From NCBI GenBank assembly GCA_024760905.1, contig CM045733.1, forward strand, positions 33,081,001-33,145,000: a DNA stretch of 64,000 nucleotides. The letters are read 5' to 3'. The notes beneath the pieces are model-generated. The model searched no databases, had not been told where the DNA came from, and saw nothing but the letters and a program-made list of their open reading frames with translations. Of the stretch, positions 25,501-32,857 are shown one piece after another. A program made the position numbers and the translations under genes. Position 1 is the first letter of the stretch, and every line of letters begins with the position of its first letter. Source of the stretch: Plotosus lineatus. Its lineage: Eukaryota; Chordata; Actinopteri; Siluriformes; Plotosidae.

Positions 25501-26888
25501 TTCTTCTCCTTTCCATGGCATGCCTCCACCTCTCTAGATTTTCCTGCACTTGTTCTCTGCTCTCACTACAGATCACAATGTCATCTGCAAACATCATAGT
25601 ATATGGAGATTCTTGTCTAACCTCGTCTGTCAGCCTGTCCATCACCATAGCAAACAAGAAGGGGCTGAGAGCTGACCCTTGATGCAGTCCCACCTCCATC
25701 CTGAACTCTTCAGTCACACCGACAGCACACCTCACCACTGTCTTACATCTCTCATACATGTCCTGCACCACTCTAACATACTTCTCTGCCACTCCAGACT
25801 TCCTCATAAAATACCACAGTTCTTCTTTCGGCACCCTGTCATATGCTTTCTCCAGATCCACAAAGGCACAATGCAGCTCCTTCTGACCTTCTCTGTACTT
25901 CTCTATTAACATCCTCAAAGCAAACACTGCATCTGTGGTGCTCTTTCTTGGCATGAAACCAAACTGTTGTTCACAAATACTGACCTCTGCCCTTAGTCTA
26001 GCTTCCACTATTCTTTCCCATAACTTCATTGTATGGCTCATCAACTTTATCAAATTTTCATTGTTTAATTAAATTGATCAGTCATAATTGTAAATTAAAA
26101 GCATAATAAGATTGCCTACAGATTTCCATTTTATGTTCTTGGGTCAGCATCAGTGAGTATATATAGAATTATAGTATTATTGCACACTTACCTGTTAAAT
26201 TAAAATTAAATGTGAAATGATAGCTTGTGCTGGATGAAATGCTGGATGAGTTGGTTATCTTTTGAATGACGAGGAAATAGGACTAAGGGGATTTTTTTTG
26301 TTTCGATATAGCATAATACAGTATGTGTAGCATTTAGTTCGTAGTCTATTCTTAAATAACCTTAGAAAATACTATTCTTTTACAGGGAGTTATTTTGCCA
26401 GAGATGCCAAGTACTCACACAGCTACACAGGAGACTCCATAGATCGCTACATGTTTGTTTGCCGTGTCCTAGTGGGTGACTACACCGTCGGTGATTCCAG
26501 CTACAACCGCCCCCCCTCGAAAGATGGAGGAGACACCAACTTTTTTGACAGCTGTGTGAATAATGTTCACAACCCATCCATATTTGTAGTGTTTGAGAAG
26601 CAACAGATATATCCCGAGTATCTCATTATGTATAGAGAGATGAGTTCAGCATCATCCTCAGATTATTCTTTTCCAGCTTCTGTCTATCAACCGACGCGTC
26701 CTTCCACAGTTCACAGAGTATCACATGCATATCAGTCAAATCCTGTTTCCACAGTTCCGTCGTCAACTCCGAAATATCAACCCCAGCCTGCTAGAATGAC
26801 ATATCCCACATCATATCCATCAAATTCCTACTCAAGCCCTCCCCCTTCTCAGTCATCCAAATCTGACAGCTCCTGTGTTATCTGCTGA
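2239..26888 (+). CDS. parp12: PARP12/ZAP-like mono-ADP-ribosyltransferase, gene 1 (first coding exon missing)
   Basis: Eleven coding exons were placed by GT-AG boundaries and alignment to gene 2: 2239-2374, 5957-6341, 7887-7937, 8130-8256, 8978-9134, 10640-10760, 19647-19743, 19855-19933, 20771-20901, 22192-22343 and 26386-26888. The frame is open throughout and the in-window part encodes about 645 residues. In order it has CCCH zinc fingers, two WWE modules (around PYKWEV and [16 protein letters not shown]) and a PARP catalytic domain whose triad is His (22253), Tyr (26391) and Ile (26580). H-Y-I is the mono-ADP-ribosyltransferase signature of the family. CCCH fingers of PARP12/ZAP relatives bind RNA and WWE modules bind ADP-ribose, so an interferon-linked antiviral role is inferred. 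The 2239 exon starts in mid-codon, so a first exon like that of gene 2 must lie upstream; none was found in bases 1-2238. An 81-residue tail with a CaaX end distinguishes it from gene 2. Orthology to PARP12 rather than ZC3HAV1 is not settled. Confidence 0.9.
2461..2572 (+). mobile_element. SINE-1 tail-B fragment
   Basis: The sequence from AGGGTTGTGTCAGGAAGGG to GCCGAAAGGAAC is the 3' half of the tail-B form of SINE-1. The tRNA-like head is missing. Confidence 0.6.
2685..2732. repeat. (ACT)n/(AAT)n trinucleotide repeat
   Basis: Ten ACT-type units followed by AAT units, directly preceding a SINE tail-A fragment. Confidence 0.9.
2733..2858 (+). mobile_element. SINE tail-A fragment
   Basis: CCTGCAATGGCCTGGCGAGC through AGAAAATGAATGAATGAG is the 3' module shared by SINE-1 (A form) and SINE-2. 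No head is present, so the family of origin is undecidable. Confidence 0.6.
2950..5465 (+). mobile_element. Degraded L2-clade LINE
   Basis: Translation shows an endonuclease remnant (VIYRP, then a DFNLPSD motif near 3090) and a reverse transcriptase with [13 protein letters not shown] near 4525-4570, broken by several frameshifts and stops. The 3' end near 5418-5465 (AAGTCGCTCTAGTTAAGAGT then AAATGTAAATG) is the characteristic terminus of teleost L2 elements. It is dead and lies in gene 1 intron 2. A hairpin at 5181-5255 interrupts its 3' part. Confidence 0.75.
5181..5255. repeat. Perfect 29-bp inverted repeat (hairpin)
   Basis: Bases 5181-5209 are the exact reverse complement of 5227-5255, with a 17-bp spacer. 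The arm includes CCACCTACCCAGGGACAAAG. It sits inside the L2 LINE copy. Confidence 0.9.
5585..5927 (+). mobile_element. SINE-1, tail-A form, full length
   Basis: The head GGGCAGTGGTGGCCTAGTGG holds the A box and GGTTCAAGCCCC near 5637 the B box of a tRNA-derived SINE. The central core (TCACTGTCTATGGTGTGAGG) is followed by tail A ending AGAAAATGAACTGATG. Flanking ACATTAACATGTT duplications support retroposition. Confidence 0.85.
5957..6341 (+). CDS. parp12: Gene 1 exon 3: central zinc fingers and linker
   Basis: This 385-nt exon (phase 0 in, phase 1 out) encodes the third and fourth Cys/His clusters followed by a basic, polar Arg/Asn/Ser-rich linker. The acceptor is a clean tttcacag and the donor is AAG|gtattt. 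One finger reads C-x7-C-x1-C-x3-H ([15 protein letters not shown]), whereas the same finger in gene 2 is C-x7-C-x4-C-x3-H, so a loop is shortened here. The linker shows no recognisable domain. Confidence 0.85.
6465..7390. mobile_element. Family B TIR element, copy 1
   Basis: Ends are inverted: GGTACCTCACCATACGAAA at the left and TCGTAAGGTGAGGTAC at the right. Its inside (the CCAATGGGAGGCCAGYGGG block, seen twice at 6975-7090) also occurs in the copy at 58211-59572. It is non-autonomous, with no transposase seen. It contains a CG-rich TG repeat near 6755-6825 and a minisatellite at 7134-7290. Confidence 0.65.
7134..7290. repeat. TTTGAATG-based minisatellite
   Basis: About six degenerate copies of a roughly 22-bp unit (GTTTGAATGTTTGAATGGCG and variants). 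The related element at 59400-59460 has only one to two units, so the array expanded in this copy. Confidence 0.8.
7887..7937 (+). CDS. parp12: Gene 1 exon 4: micro-exon carrying half of the last CCCH finger
   Basis: A 51-nt exon encodes [18 protein letters not shown]. With the start of exon 5 (ERCFKEH) it builds a C-x7-C-x6-C-x3-H finger. Gene 2 has a 48-nt counterpart at 48406-48453. A long (CA)n tract begins about 20 bp after the donor. Confidence 0.85.
7959..8025. repeat. (CA)n microsatellite
   Basis: About 33 CA units just downstream of the gene 1 exon 4 donor. Confidence 0.95.
8130..10760 (+). CDS. parp12: Gene 1 exons 5-7: WWE module region
   Basis: Exons 8130-8256, 8978-9134 and 10640-10760 encode the end of the last zinc finger and the WWE region. 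Visible landmarks are [13 protein letters not shown], an LPDN motif, [10 protein letters not shown], and the [13 protein letters not shown] core with its paired Trp and Glu residues. WWE folds in this family bind ADP-ribose units. Exon 5 is exactly as long as its gene 2 counterpart (127 nt); exon 6 is three codons shorter. Confidence 0.85.
9180..10484. mobile_element. Family A pogo/Tigger-like non-autonomous TIR element
   Basis: The left end CAGTAGGCCCTAGTCATTTG and the right end CAAATAGTCAAGGGCCGACTG are inverted repeats, and each is flanked by TA. CAG...CTG ends with TA duplication fit pogo/Tigger-type elements. The inside is 1.3 kb with an (AT)n run at 9505-9545 and duplicated blocks (CAGCTCAGCCACCCCCCTCA near 9685 and a variant near 9870). 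No transposase was recognised. It fills gene 1 intron 6. Confidence 0.7.
10970..12392. mobile_element. Family C pogo-like TIR element, copy 1
   Basis: Left end CAGGGATTCCTCACTTTC and right end GCGAGGGATCCCTG are inverted and flanked by TA. Its right third matches in reverse 14119-14480 of copy 2. A SINE-1 is inserted at 11357-11700. No open transposase frame is present. Confidence 0.7.
11357..11700 (+). mobile_element. SINE-1, tail-A form
   Basis: tRNA-like head with B box GGTTCGAGTCCCC, common core, tail A. The 14-bp flanks ACACTTAATACCAG and ACACCTAATACCAG are a target duplication with one change, dating the insertion after the family C element. Confidence 0.85.
12522..12802 (-). mobile_element. 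SINE-2 copy
   Basis: On the minus strand the head (GCGGCACAGTGGTTGGCACA) is followed by GAGTTTGCATGCTCTCC, AACCAGAG-type text and tail A. It is a decayed copy of the common teleost tRNA SINE seen again at 21030 and 46500. Confidence 0.65.
12836..13056. repeat. Direct repeat of about 60 bp in intergenic-type sequence
   Basis: ATTAATGAGCCAGTTGGACT near 12838 recurs as ATTAATGAGCCAGCTGGAAT near 12987, each followed by TTTGTTTAACACAACAGTTT. The two units are about 150 bp apart. They may belong to an unrecognised repeat; 13057-13430 beyond shows nothing I can identify. Confidence 0.7.
13430..13803 (-). mobile_element. tRNA-derived SINE (third family), minus strand
   Basis: Read on the minus strand it begins GGTGCTCCTGAGTGGCACAT (A-box-like) and continues through a degenerate B box, as in the CTCCTGAGTGGCGCA-type fish SINEs. 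It contains CACGCCCCCCGGTGACATGC in plus orientation. One copy only was found. Confidence 0.55.
14581..14924 (+). mobile_element. SINE-1, tail-B form, lacking the first bases
   Basis: Starts at TCTAGTGGTATAGGGCGCTG, so the leading GGGGCAGTGGTGG is absent, then keeps B box, core and tail B ending GGAAGACAGACAG. It is flanked by an 85-bp duplication of the family D end instead of a short target duplication. Confidence 0.8.
15742..16074 (-). mobile_element. SINE-1, tail-B form
   Basis: On the minus strand the head (GGCAGTGGTGGTCTAGTGGA) ends at 16074 and the tail-B end (GCCGAAAGGAGAAG) is at 15742. It interrupts the family D element between ACACGCT and GCTATG. Its 3' tail sequence resembles the 3' end of the LINE that begins about 20 bp away. 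Confidence 0.8.
16096..18608 (-). mobile_element. RTE-like non-LTR retrotransposon (LINE-B), copy 1
   Basis: The minus strand encodes an endonuclease part ([14 protein letters not shown] near 18520, then [12 protein letters not shown]; 17616-18563). A reverse transcriptase follows (17497-16964 and 16948-16706) with [31 protein letters not shown] and FADDIVI. A C-terminal region (16760-16128) has [16 protein letters not shown] and [16 protein letters not shown]. The first ATG and part of the endonuclease are missing, and frameshifts separate the three blocks, so it is inactive. The 3' end, GCTGTGGCGACCCCTGAAGG and GCCGAAAGGAAAAG, equals SINE-1 tail B. Assignment to RTE is by resemblance only. 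Confidence 0.75.
19159..19495 (-). other. Unidentified coding-like fragment
   Basis: A minus-strand frame of 106 codons includes [20 protein letters not shown] and a Trp-rich end. I could not assign it; it may be a retrocopy or old transposon piece. It lies about 150 bp before gene 1 exon 8 but on the opposite strand. No splice signals tie it to the PARP gene. Confidence 0.2.
19647..20901 (+). CDS. parp12: Gene 1 exons 8-10: end of WWE2 and entry to the catalytic domain
   Basis: Exons 19647-19743, 19855-19933 and 20771-20901 encode the last WWE strands (RRRPVFVS), a linker, and the first helix of the PARP domain (VKRLFNTTM, then [16 protein letters not shown]). The last two exons match gene 2 in length (79 and 131 nt) and phase. 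The intron before exon 8 is about 8.9 kb and is filled with nested transposons. Confidence 0.85.
20493..20690 (-). mobile_element. tRNA-derived SINE with L2-like tail
   Basis: On the minus strand GGTGGCTCTATGGTTAAGGA begins the copy. It ends with AATGTAAGTCATTCTGAATA-type sequence, the reverse of the L2 3' end seen at 5418. Head plus L2 tail is a common fish SINE design. Confidence 0.6.
20969..21029. repeat. (ATT)n(AGT)n repeat
   Basis: A compound trinucleotide run directly abutting SINE-2. An analogous (ATT)n(AGT)n run abuts its other end at 21389-21472. Confidence 0.9.
21030..21388 (-). mobile_element. SINE-2, nearly complete
   Basis: The minus strand starts at 21388 with GGGCAACACCGTGGCATAGT (A box) and GGGTTCAATTCCC (B box). 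It passes GAGTTTGCATGTTCTCCCC and ends in tail A (AATGGATGAATGACTG). The tail is the same module as in half of the SINE-1 copies. Confidence 0.75.
21389..21476. repeat. (ATT)n(AGT)n repeat
   Basis: About 14 ATT units followed by about 15 AGT units on the head side of SINE-2. Confidence 0.9.
21590..22165 (-). mobile_element. Degraded L2-like LINE fragment
   Basis: Minus-strand pieces read [20 protein letters not shown], then [15 protein letters not shown] and [12 protein letters not shown], the C-terminal region of fish L2-type reverse transcriptases, with several frameshifts. It ends about 25 bp before gene 1 exon 11. Confidence 0.65.
22192..22343 (+). CDS. parp12: Gene 1 exon 11: catalytic His exon
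   Basis: Encodes QKDQMKKNN, then [20 protein letters not shown]. The HGT motif contains the NAD-binding His of the H-Y-I triad at 22253-22255. The exon ends in YGKG before a phase-1 donor. A large inverted repeat with an AT-rich core begins about 40 bp downstream. Confidence 0.9.
22381..22554. repeat. 37-bp inverted repeat around an (AT)n core
   Basis: Arms 22381-22417 and 22518-22554 are reverse complements with two mismatches (left arm ACCACCATCATAAAATAACA). The spacer is a long AT/TA dinucleotide run and a T tract. It starts 38 bp after the gene 1 exon 11 donor. Confidence 0.85.
24033..24700 (-). mobile_element. LINE-B, copy 2, 5'-truncated
   Basis: Encodes only the C-terminal part (YMCVNDKDP counterpart to the [11 protein letters not shown] and GRPKRRIMD region). 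A perfect 17-bp target duplication, TAAAGTGAGATACGAGT, lies at 24016-24032 and 24701-24717. The 3' end is GATGATTCGCTGTGGC...CCGAAAGGA, matching SINE-1 tail B. Part of the duplication motif is repeated again at 24743-24763. Confidence 0.85.
24811..26053 (-). mobile_element. LINE-B, copy 3, 5'-truncated
   Basis: Carries the reverse transcriptase from [17 protein letters not shown] through FADDIVI to the C-terminal GRPKSKFMD region, open over 243 codons at 25322-26053. ATTTTCATT flanks it at 24802-24810 and 26054-26062. It lies only 110 bp from copy 2 in the same orientation, in the last intron of gene 1. Confidence 0.85.
26386..26888 (+). CDS. parp12: Gene 1 last exon: catalytic Tyr/Ile plus 81-residue tail ending in a CaaX box
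   Basis: The exon opens with [14 protein letters not shown] (catalytic Tyr at 26391-26393) and contains [10 protein letters not shown], a DSCVNN loop, and [19 protein letters not shown], whose Ile stands in for the PARP1 Glu. After YREM (26642) an 81-residue Ser/Pro/Tyr/Thr-rich low-complexity segment runs to SSCVIC and TGA. C-V-I-C fits a CaaX prenylation box, with terminal Cys compatible with farnesylation. The long ZAP isoform of mammals also ends in a farnesylated CaaX box; the resemblance is by motif only. Gene 2 has no such tail. Confidence 0.9.
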
Positions 26889-28110
26889 GGGCAAGACAAT
26901 TCGACAAATGGCTGTGCTGCACAGTGTGTCCCAGAAGTGCCCATAAGTACAAAATTAAATAAATACTTAAATAAAAATGCCTTCAAAAAATATACAATAA
27001 GATTACTTTTATATTTATTCAGATAGCCTTTGACATTTAATTTAAGGAAGGAAGAATATATTGAAATTGTTGTCTTACCTGCTGCTCAAAGAACATCTAA
27101 AGGAACATATTTTAAGTGCACTTCTATGCATGGCAGCAGACCTGTTAGCATGAGTTCATGGCGAGAGAGAGAGAGAGATGACTGTATGAAATAGATTTAG
27201 ATGATCAAAATATTTAGATGATGTTTTTGGACATAAAGTTCCATTTTGTTAAATGGTATATGGAGACTTTTGAGACATGCTGTATTACAGTTTTTAACAC
27301 TAAGTCATCAGCCTCCCTTGACCTTACCAATGCCTGTTCCTTTATTAGTGCTTTGTGTAATACTTAATTAACCTTGGATTATGCTTAATAGACATGAAGG
27401 AGGAGCAGATGGGACTGTGATTTGATTTGTTTTCCTTTATATTATATGGGCTTTTATGAAGACAAATACTGTACTAACTCAGCGCTATGTGCTAGAAATG
27501 AATGTATTGAAACAGACAAGGCTTAACAACCTCAGAACGGATACATCCTGATAGCACAGTTTTCAAAAGGCTAATGCATGTTTTCCTTCAAAAAAAAAAG
27601 AAAATGAAACATGTTTATTTTGGTTGTTGTTGTTGTTTTAAAAACCTGTACTTCCATTATAACATGGTTATGATTAATTAGCTTGAGCATCTGTTCCTTG
27701 ATAGTGTTTCATGCTGGCATTGGCACCCCAGTTGCAGTTTACTGTTTATTTCTTAATTTTGCCTATATTATTGTTTCATTTTATCATTTTAAATGCAAGC
27801 CAATGTAACAAAAATGTAGTTGGATTTCACTTCACACACATAGAGCTATTTGAGTTATTTAAACCGTTATTTAGTGATTCAAGTTCAGTTTCACTTTGAT
27901 GTATCGGATTCATTTATTCAAATATTGGTTAGAATCACTTAAATCAAAATCTGATGACTCAGGACTCCTCACTATAATGTAAAATGTCAGCTCAGGTTCA
28001 GGTAGAATCAATCCAGTTGAATAAAACTGAAGGTGTATTACTACTGCTTGTTATTTCGCTAATGTTCTTATTACAATAAAAAAATGAACCATGTTATTGT
28101 CCAAAATATT
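26889..28110 (+). other. Gene 1 3' UTR and flank
   Basis: AT-rich sequence without exons. AATAAA-type signals occur near 26957 and 28073, the second giving a UTR of about 1.2 kb. Transcript end is inferred, not shown. Confidence 0.45.
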
Positions 28111-28114
28111 GTAT

Positions 28115-28740
28115 ATACACTGACCAGCCAAAAAAAAAAAAAAAAAATCACACACTCATTTATTCTTGATCACAGCACACAATCTCCATTGCATTGTTGC
28201 TTCAGTTGGTCAAGTTGATGCTCAGAAATATTATCATGACAATAAAATGAAATCAGCTGATGATCTGAACAGAATGAATGAGCAGGTTCTCATTTTAATG
28301 GACTATTTCTTCCCTGATGGTACAGATATCAAATGGGGGCTCTAAATTATGAAAGAGTAGTTTAGGGACCATGAGGAATTGTATTGGCACCCCAGAGTCC
28401 TGAATTTAACCTTATTGAAAGTTTTCAGGACGTGCCAGACAAGACTTTATAGCGTGGATAAATGTTTCCCTCCTCAGTTCAAGACGTCAGTGAGAACGGA
28501 ATCCAACACTGGATGTAAATACGTAAATGTCACGTTGCTTAAGTGTTGGAAAAGTGCCATGATGATTATGTGTAGTAAGCAAGGCAAAAAGCAGAGCAAT
28601 AACAACAACATATTTGTAATAATGACATAGTACTTGCATGGGGTTTTTAGTACTCCAATTTTCTACTACAGTCAAAAGGCATGTACATTACGCTAACTGG
28701 CTGATCCAAATTGGCCTGAGAAGTTTGATTTTGAATAGTT
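28115..28740 (+). mobile_element. Tc1-like transposon relic
   Basis: Near 28379 the plus strand reads VLAPQSPEFNLIESFQDVPD before a stop, matching the last catalytic acidic region of Tc1/mariner transposases (PQSP-x-x-N-x-I-E). TACACTGACCAGCCA at the left may be the terminal repeat. Most of the transposase is gone. Confidence 0.45.
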
Positions 28741-28958
28741 ATGTAGAATAGAAGCTTATTCAGGATTTTTAATAGCCATTTGTACTTTTACACACATAGG
28801 AATTCTTGTTCTGTTGTTCAAAGTCAAGTTACAAAACAGAAAAGAAGGCTCAAATCAGCAACACACAAACTGATATAATATAAATACATAAAAATTCTAT
28901 ATTTAAAACGGACCTCACATAGACCCAGTAAACAATATACAGTGATAATAAAAGTACT

Positions 28959-29316
28959 GTCTGTCTGTCTTCCTTTCGGCTTTTTCCCTTTTTACTCGGG
29001 AGTTGCCACAGCGAATCATCTGATTCACACGTTTGATTTGGCAGAGGTTTTTACGTCGGATGCCCTTCCTGTCACAACCCTTTATAGTAAGGGACAGAAA
29101 CACGCCGACGACTTTGCAGCTACTCTTTACGAAAGTCAGCAATGGTTCTTTTACATGCCTCACACCATAGACAGTGAGAGACATGGCCCGCCTTTGATAA
29201 CCCAGTTAGCCGCACTGGGAGGGACAGTGATAACCTTGTGGAGAGTGGGACTCGAACCCCCAACCTTTGGATCAGCGATCCAGCGCCCTATACCACTAGA
29301 CTACCACTGCCCCACC
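28959..29316 (-). mobile_element. SINE-1, tail-B form, full length
   Basis: The minus-strand head ends at 29316 (GGGGCAGTGGTAGTCTAGTG) and tail B is at 28959. A perfect 15-bp duplication, GATAATAAAAGTACT, flanks it (28944-28958 and 29317-29331), so this is a relatively young insertion. Confidence 0.9.
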
Positions 29317-29539
29317 GATAATAAAAGTACTATAATAAAAATAAAATTATCATAATAATAGAATAAATAAATCAGAAGATAACAGCAATAAATGAAATTG
29401 CACTAAATTATATTATATTACATTATATTATATTATATTATATTTATATTATAATTATAATTATATTGCATTATGCCCATTGTTTTGTTCGGGAAAAAAT
29501 GAACAGTTCTCTGGGGAAACAAAATGGCCGCAACTTCAA

Positions 29540-29990
29540 ACTTAGATGTTCCACATTCTCAGAGCAAGATTTAGAGATAGTCTACAGTCAGTACACCAGG
29601 TTTATTTAATGAGAATCCGTCGGTCTTCCACCACAGGCCTTGTTGCTAGCCGCTGCGCTCCGGTCCTTCCTGAAGGCTGTGTAGCCGGCTGGTGTAGTCG
29701 CCTCGTTGGGTGTACGTTCCTCGAGCCATGTTTCACAGTGGAGCAGCCTGTAGATCCCTCTGCGCTGCAATCTGAGCATGAAGCATGAAGCTCGTCCATC
29801 TTGCCTCACAGAGACTGGATATTTTCAAGCAGTGTGACTGCTAACCTTCCACTGCTAACCAAGTGCCGGAGTCGTCGTTCAGCCCCTTCCCACCTGCCGC
29901 GTCTCCGTCTGGGCTTATTGTTATCCGCAGTGCTGCTAGCATTGAGCTGCGGTAGCATATTAGCTCAGGATAGGAGTTGAGCGTGGTCAG
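29540..29990 (-). mobile_element. LINE 5' (endonuclease) fragment
   Basis: Minus-strand pieces read NNKPRRRRGRWEG, GKMDELHA and ETWLEERTPNEATTPAGYTA, the pattern seen near the start of L2/Rex1-type LINE endonucleases, split by frameshifts. The clade is uncertain. Confidence 0.5.
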
Positions 29991-30155
29991 TCCTAAATGT
30001 CCAAAAGGATTGCACTCTCATAGGTCTAGTAGGCTCGCCCGGTCATAGATGAGCATAGTGCAAAAAACAAACAAACAAAAACAATATACAAATCAAATTA
30101 CAACAAACAAAGAAACAATTTGACTCCGAGAACTCTACGACATCACACTCTAGGG

Positions 30156-30360
30156 CAGTGTTTCCCAACCCCTGTTCCGCGGCACATTATTGTGCCGTGA
30201 GAAATCATCAGGTGTGCCACGGAAGATTAACCGATTTCACTTAACATGTAGTAACAGTGCTGTTCTGCTAGAGGGCAGTATCATTTTTGTTCCGTGGTGT
30301 GCCTCGTGATTTTTCTAATGTAAAAGGTGTGCCTTGGCTCAAAAAGGTTGGGAAACACTG
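30156..30360. mobile_element. hAT-type MITE, 205 bp
   Basis: Ends CAGTGTTTCCCAACC and GGTTGGGAAACACTG are perfect 15-bp inverted repeats. The 8-bp flanks CTCTAGGG and CTGTAGGG differ at one base, as expected of an older hAT target duplication. Confidence 0.9.
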
Positions 30361-30420
30361 CTGTAGGGAACGCCATCTTGGATTTGAACAACATTCTTGC
30401 TATTTTTCCCTCACACGATA

Positions 30421-30765
30421 GTTCATGTTCTGTAACCGCTTAGTCGTAATTAGAGTCTCGGACAGGCTAGCGCCCATCCCAATCGACTCCGGGTGAGGGC
30501 AGAGTACACACACTCTGCATGGCTCCCTAGGCCAATCGCATGGTGGAAACATGGTGACAGGTCTGTAGCTACTCGTGCTAAGTCAGCAGTGGTTCCATGC
30601 AGCCTACTCTTGTCTTGTAGACAGTGAGAGACATGGCTGGCCTTTAATAACCCGGTTAGCTGCACTGGGGGGACAGCAGTGACAACCCGTGGAGAGTGGG
30701 GCTTGAACCCCCAACCATAGGATCAGTGATCCAGCACTTTTACCACCAGGCCACCACTTCCTCAC
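30421..30765 (-). mobile_element. SINE-1, tail-A form, decayed
   Basis: Minus strand: head near 30760, core GGTTATTAAAGGCCAGCCAT, tail A ending near 30425. Many substitutions relative to other copies. Confidence 0.7.
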
Positions 30766-31080
30766 ATGACAGTGCTATTTTTAAATTTTAAACCCCTTTC
30801 TTTTTTACATACCGAAACAACTCCTACAAAATAAGTTATTTTGTAGAGAATTTTTTTGCAATGCTTTTACTGATTTTCTGTCAAGCGAAAAAATAAAATA
30901 AAATATTGATAGAATAATAGTAAAAACACTACCTACCAAACTGTGCAATTTGTAAACAGAAGAAACATTATCTAATTTTGTTTTTAATAACATATAATTT
31001 AAGGTTTATTAATTCCCCAGTCGCACTTTTCCCTGGATTCATTACCGACGGCGGGCAGTGTATACAGAACATTTTGGATA

Positions 31081-31348
31081 CACGTATTCATTCATTCATT
31101 TTCTGAACCGCTTGATCCTAATTATGATGGTCGTGGGGAGGCTGGCACCCATCTCAGCCATCCCTGGGAGAGGGCAGGGCACACCCTGGACAGCTCGCCA
31201 GGCCATCGCAGAGCAGAAACATGTCAGCAATGGTTCTTTTACATCCCTCTCAAGATAGACAGTGAGAGACGTGGCTGGCCTTTGATAACTCAGTTAGCCG
31301 CACTGGGGGGGACAGCAGTGACTACCGTTGACAGTGGGACTTAAATCC
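31081..31348 (-). mobile_element. SINE-1, tail-A form, 3' part, split by the Gypsy element
   Basis: Tail A and core of a minus-strand SINE-1 stop in the middle of the head at ACTTAAATCC. The missing head (CCAACCTTAGGAG to CCACCACTGCCGG) resumes at 44257-44314, immediately after the Gypsy 3' LTR. The flanks AATCC and AATCT are the Gypsy target duplication. Confidence 0.85.
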
Positions 31349-31520
31349 TGTTGTATGTGCTCCGTTTACAATATTGTTTAATTACAGTATGTTATTTAAA
31401 GGTCTGCATGCGACTGCGCATGAGCCATCTGAATTTGATCAATAAATAAGTTGTTTTCCTCCACACAGTAATTTGGTATCTTTTAATGAAACAATCGATA
31501 CTCAATTTCAATACATGACA
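31349..31520 (+). repeat. Gypsy 5' LTR
   Basis: 172 bp from TGTTGTATGTGCTC to CAATACATGACA, with CAATAAATAAG (polyadenylation-type) near 31440. It matches 44079-44256 with many differences, so the element is old. Confidence 0.85.
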
Positions 31521-31664
31521 TCATTGGCAAAGAGGACCACGTCCACCAAACTACACACACTGCACAATGGATGGTCAAATGTTCTTGTCGGCGTTCTCCA
31601 TGGAACCGGCCGACTCTGCCGGCGTGCGCTGGGAAAAGTGGGTTTGGCAATTTGACAACTTTGA

Positions 31665-32004
31665 ATGGCGAAGGACATAACCAATGACGGGCATATAAAG
31701 TCCATGCTTCTACAATACATGGGGGAAGAGGTATTCGCGTTGAGTGATTCATTAGGTGTTACTGACGGTAATTCCTACGGACAAACGAAAGAAAAGTTAC
31801 TAATTTATTTTACTCCTAAAAGAAACGTTGAATATGAAATACTGTATTCGTATTTAGACAAGCCAGCCAACAACCCGAGGAATCATTAGAAAAATATCAT
31901 GTGCGTCTCAGTAAACACTGTGAGTTTACTGACAGAGATCGAGAAATGAAGTCAGAACGTATTCAGAAATGCACTAACGAGAAGGTTAGAGATAAAGGGT
32001 TGAG
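31665..32004 (+). pseudogene. gag: Gypsy gag, N-terminal part
   Basis: MAKDITNDGHIKSMLLQYMG and following 75 codons, then a frameshifted continuation (HCEFTDRDREM), resemble the capsid start of Ty3/Gypsy Gag. It continues at 32692-32857 and, past the retrovirus, at 39366. Confidence 0.5.
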
Positions 32005-32028
32005 TGAACATGATATAACCCGAGCAAA

Positions 32029-32667
32029 ACCAAGATCTAGGCTTTTGGCGACCTCTTGGATGAGATCATGGAGTCTTTCACTTAGCTTGGCAGCATGGTA
32101 CATCGTTCCACTGATTGCAGGGCCGAGATTAATTGTCGGCTTGGCCTAGCATACGGGGCGATGAACTCGCTGGACAGAACCGTATGGTGGTCGAGGCATC
32201 TGAGCAGGCAGACGAAAGCCAGAGTCTTTTGCTCCCTTGTGCGCGCTGTCTTGTTCTACTCGAGCAAGACATGGACGCTCATGGTTGAGCTTGGACGACG
32301 ACTTGACTCCTTTGTTACGACTTCCCTTCGCCGTATCTTTGGATAATGCTGGCGGGACTTTGTTACCAACTGGAAGGTGCTCGGGGATGCGGGAATCGTA
32401 AGAGTAACCTGCTTGATCTGCGACCGTCAGCGTTTCTCGCCTTCAGACACAGCACTAGGATCCTGTCCGTTCGGGATCCTAGGGGCTGAAGCCGATCACG
32501 GTGACGGGCGTGTGCGATGTGGTAGTCGCAGCTGAGGGCTGCCCTGCCGGGGGGTATGTGCCCTGCGCAGGCCTGGTTGATCGCCAGGAGATGGCCAGAT
32601 GAGTGGAGGCGGCTGGTGGACGCAGCAAAGTGCCATCCCGGCGCATGCCCTCATACCTGACCTGATC
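32029..32667 (+). mobile_element. LINE C-terminal fragment inserted in Gypsy gag
   Basis: Encodes RSTDCRAEINCRLGLAYGAM, a conserved ARVFCSLVRAVLFYSSKTWT region and ETW/LRRIFG-type motifs of a non-LTR reverse transcriptase C-terminus. A perfect 24-bp target duplication flanks it (32005-32028 and 32668-32691). No poly(A) tail is seen. It differs from LINE-B. Confidence 0.75.
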
Positions 32668-32857
32668 TGAACATGATATAACCCGAGCAAACCTGCTAAC
32701 CTACGATAGAACACTAGAAGCCACAAAGCAACAAACTCAAGCTATGATAACTCCGCCCACTCAGTCAGTGAACAGTGAACGCAGTAAATATCCACAAAAA
32801 CTCTCATAAAGGCAACCAACTTCCACTTGGAAAATACTGTATAGCAATAAACAATAC

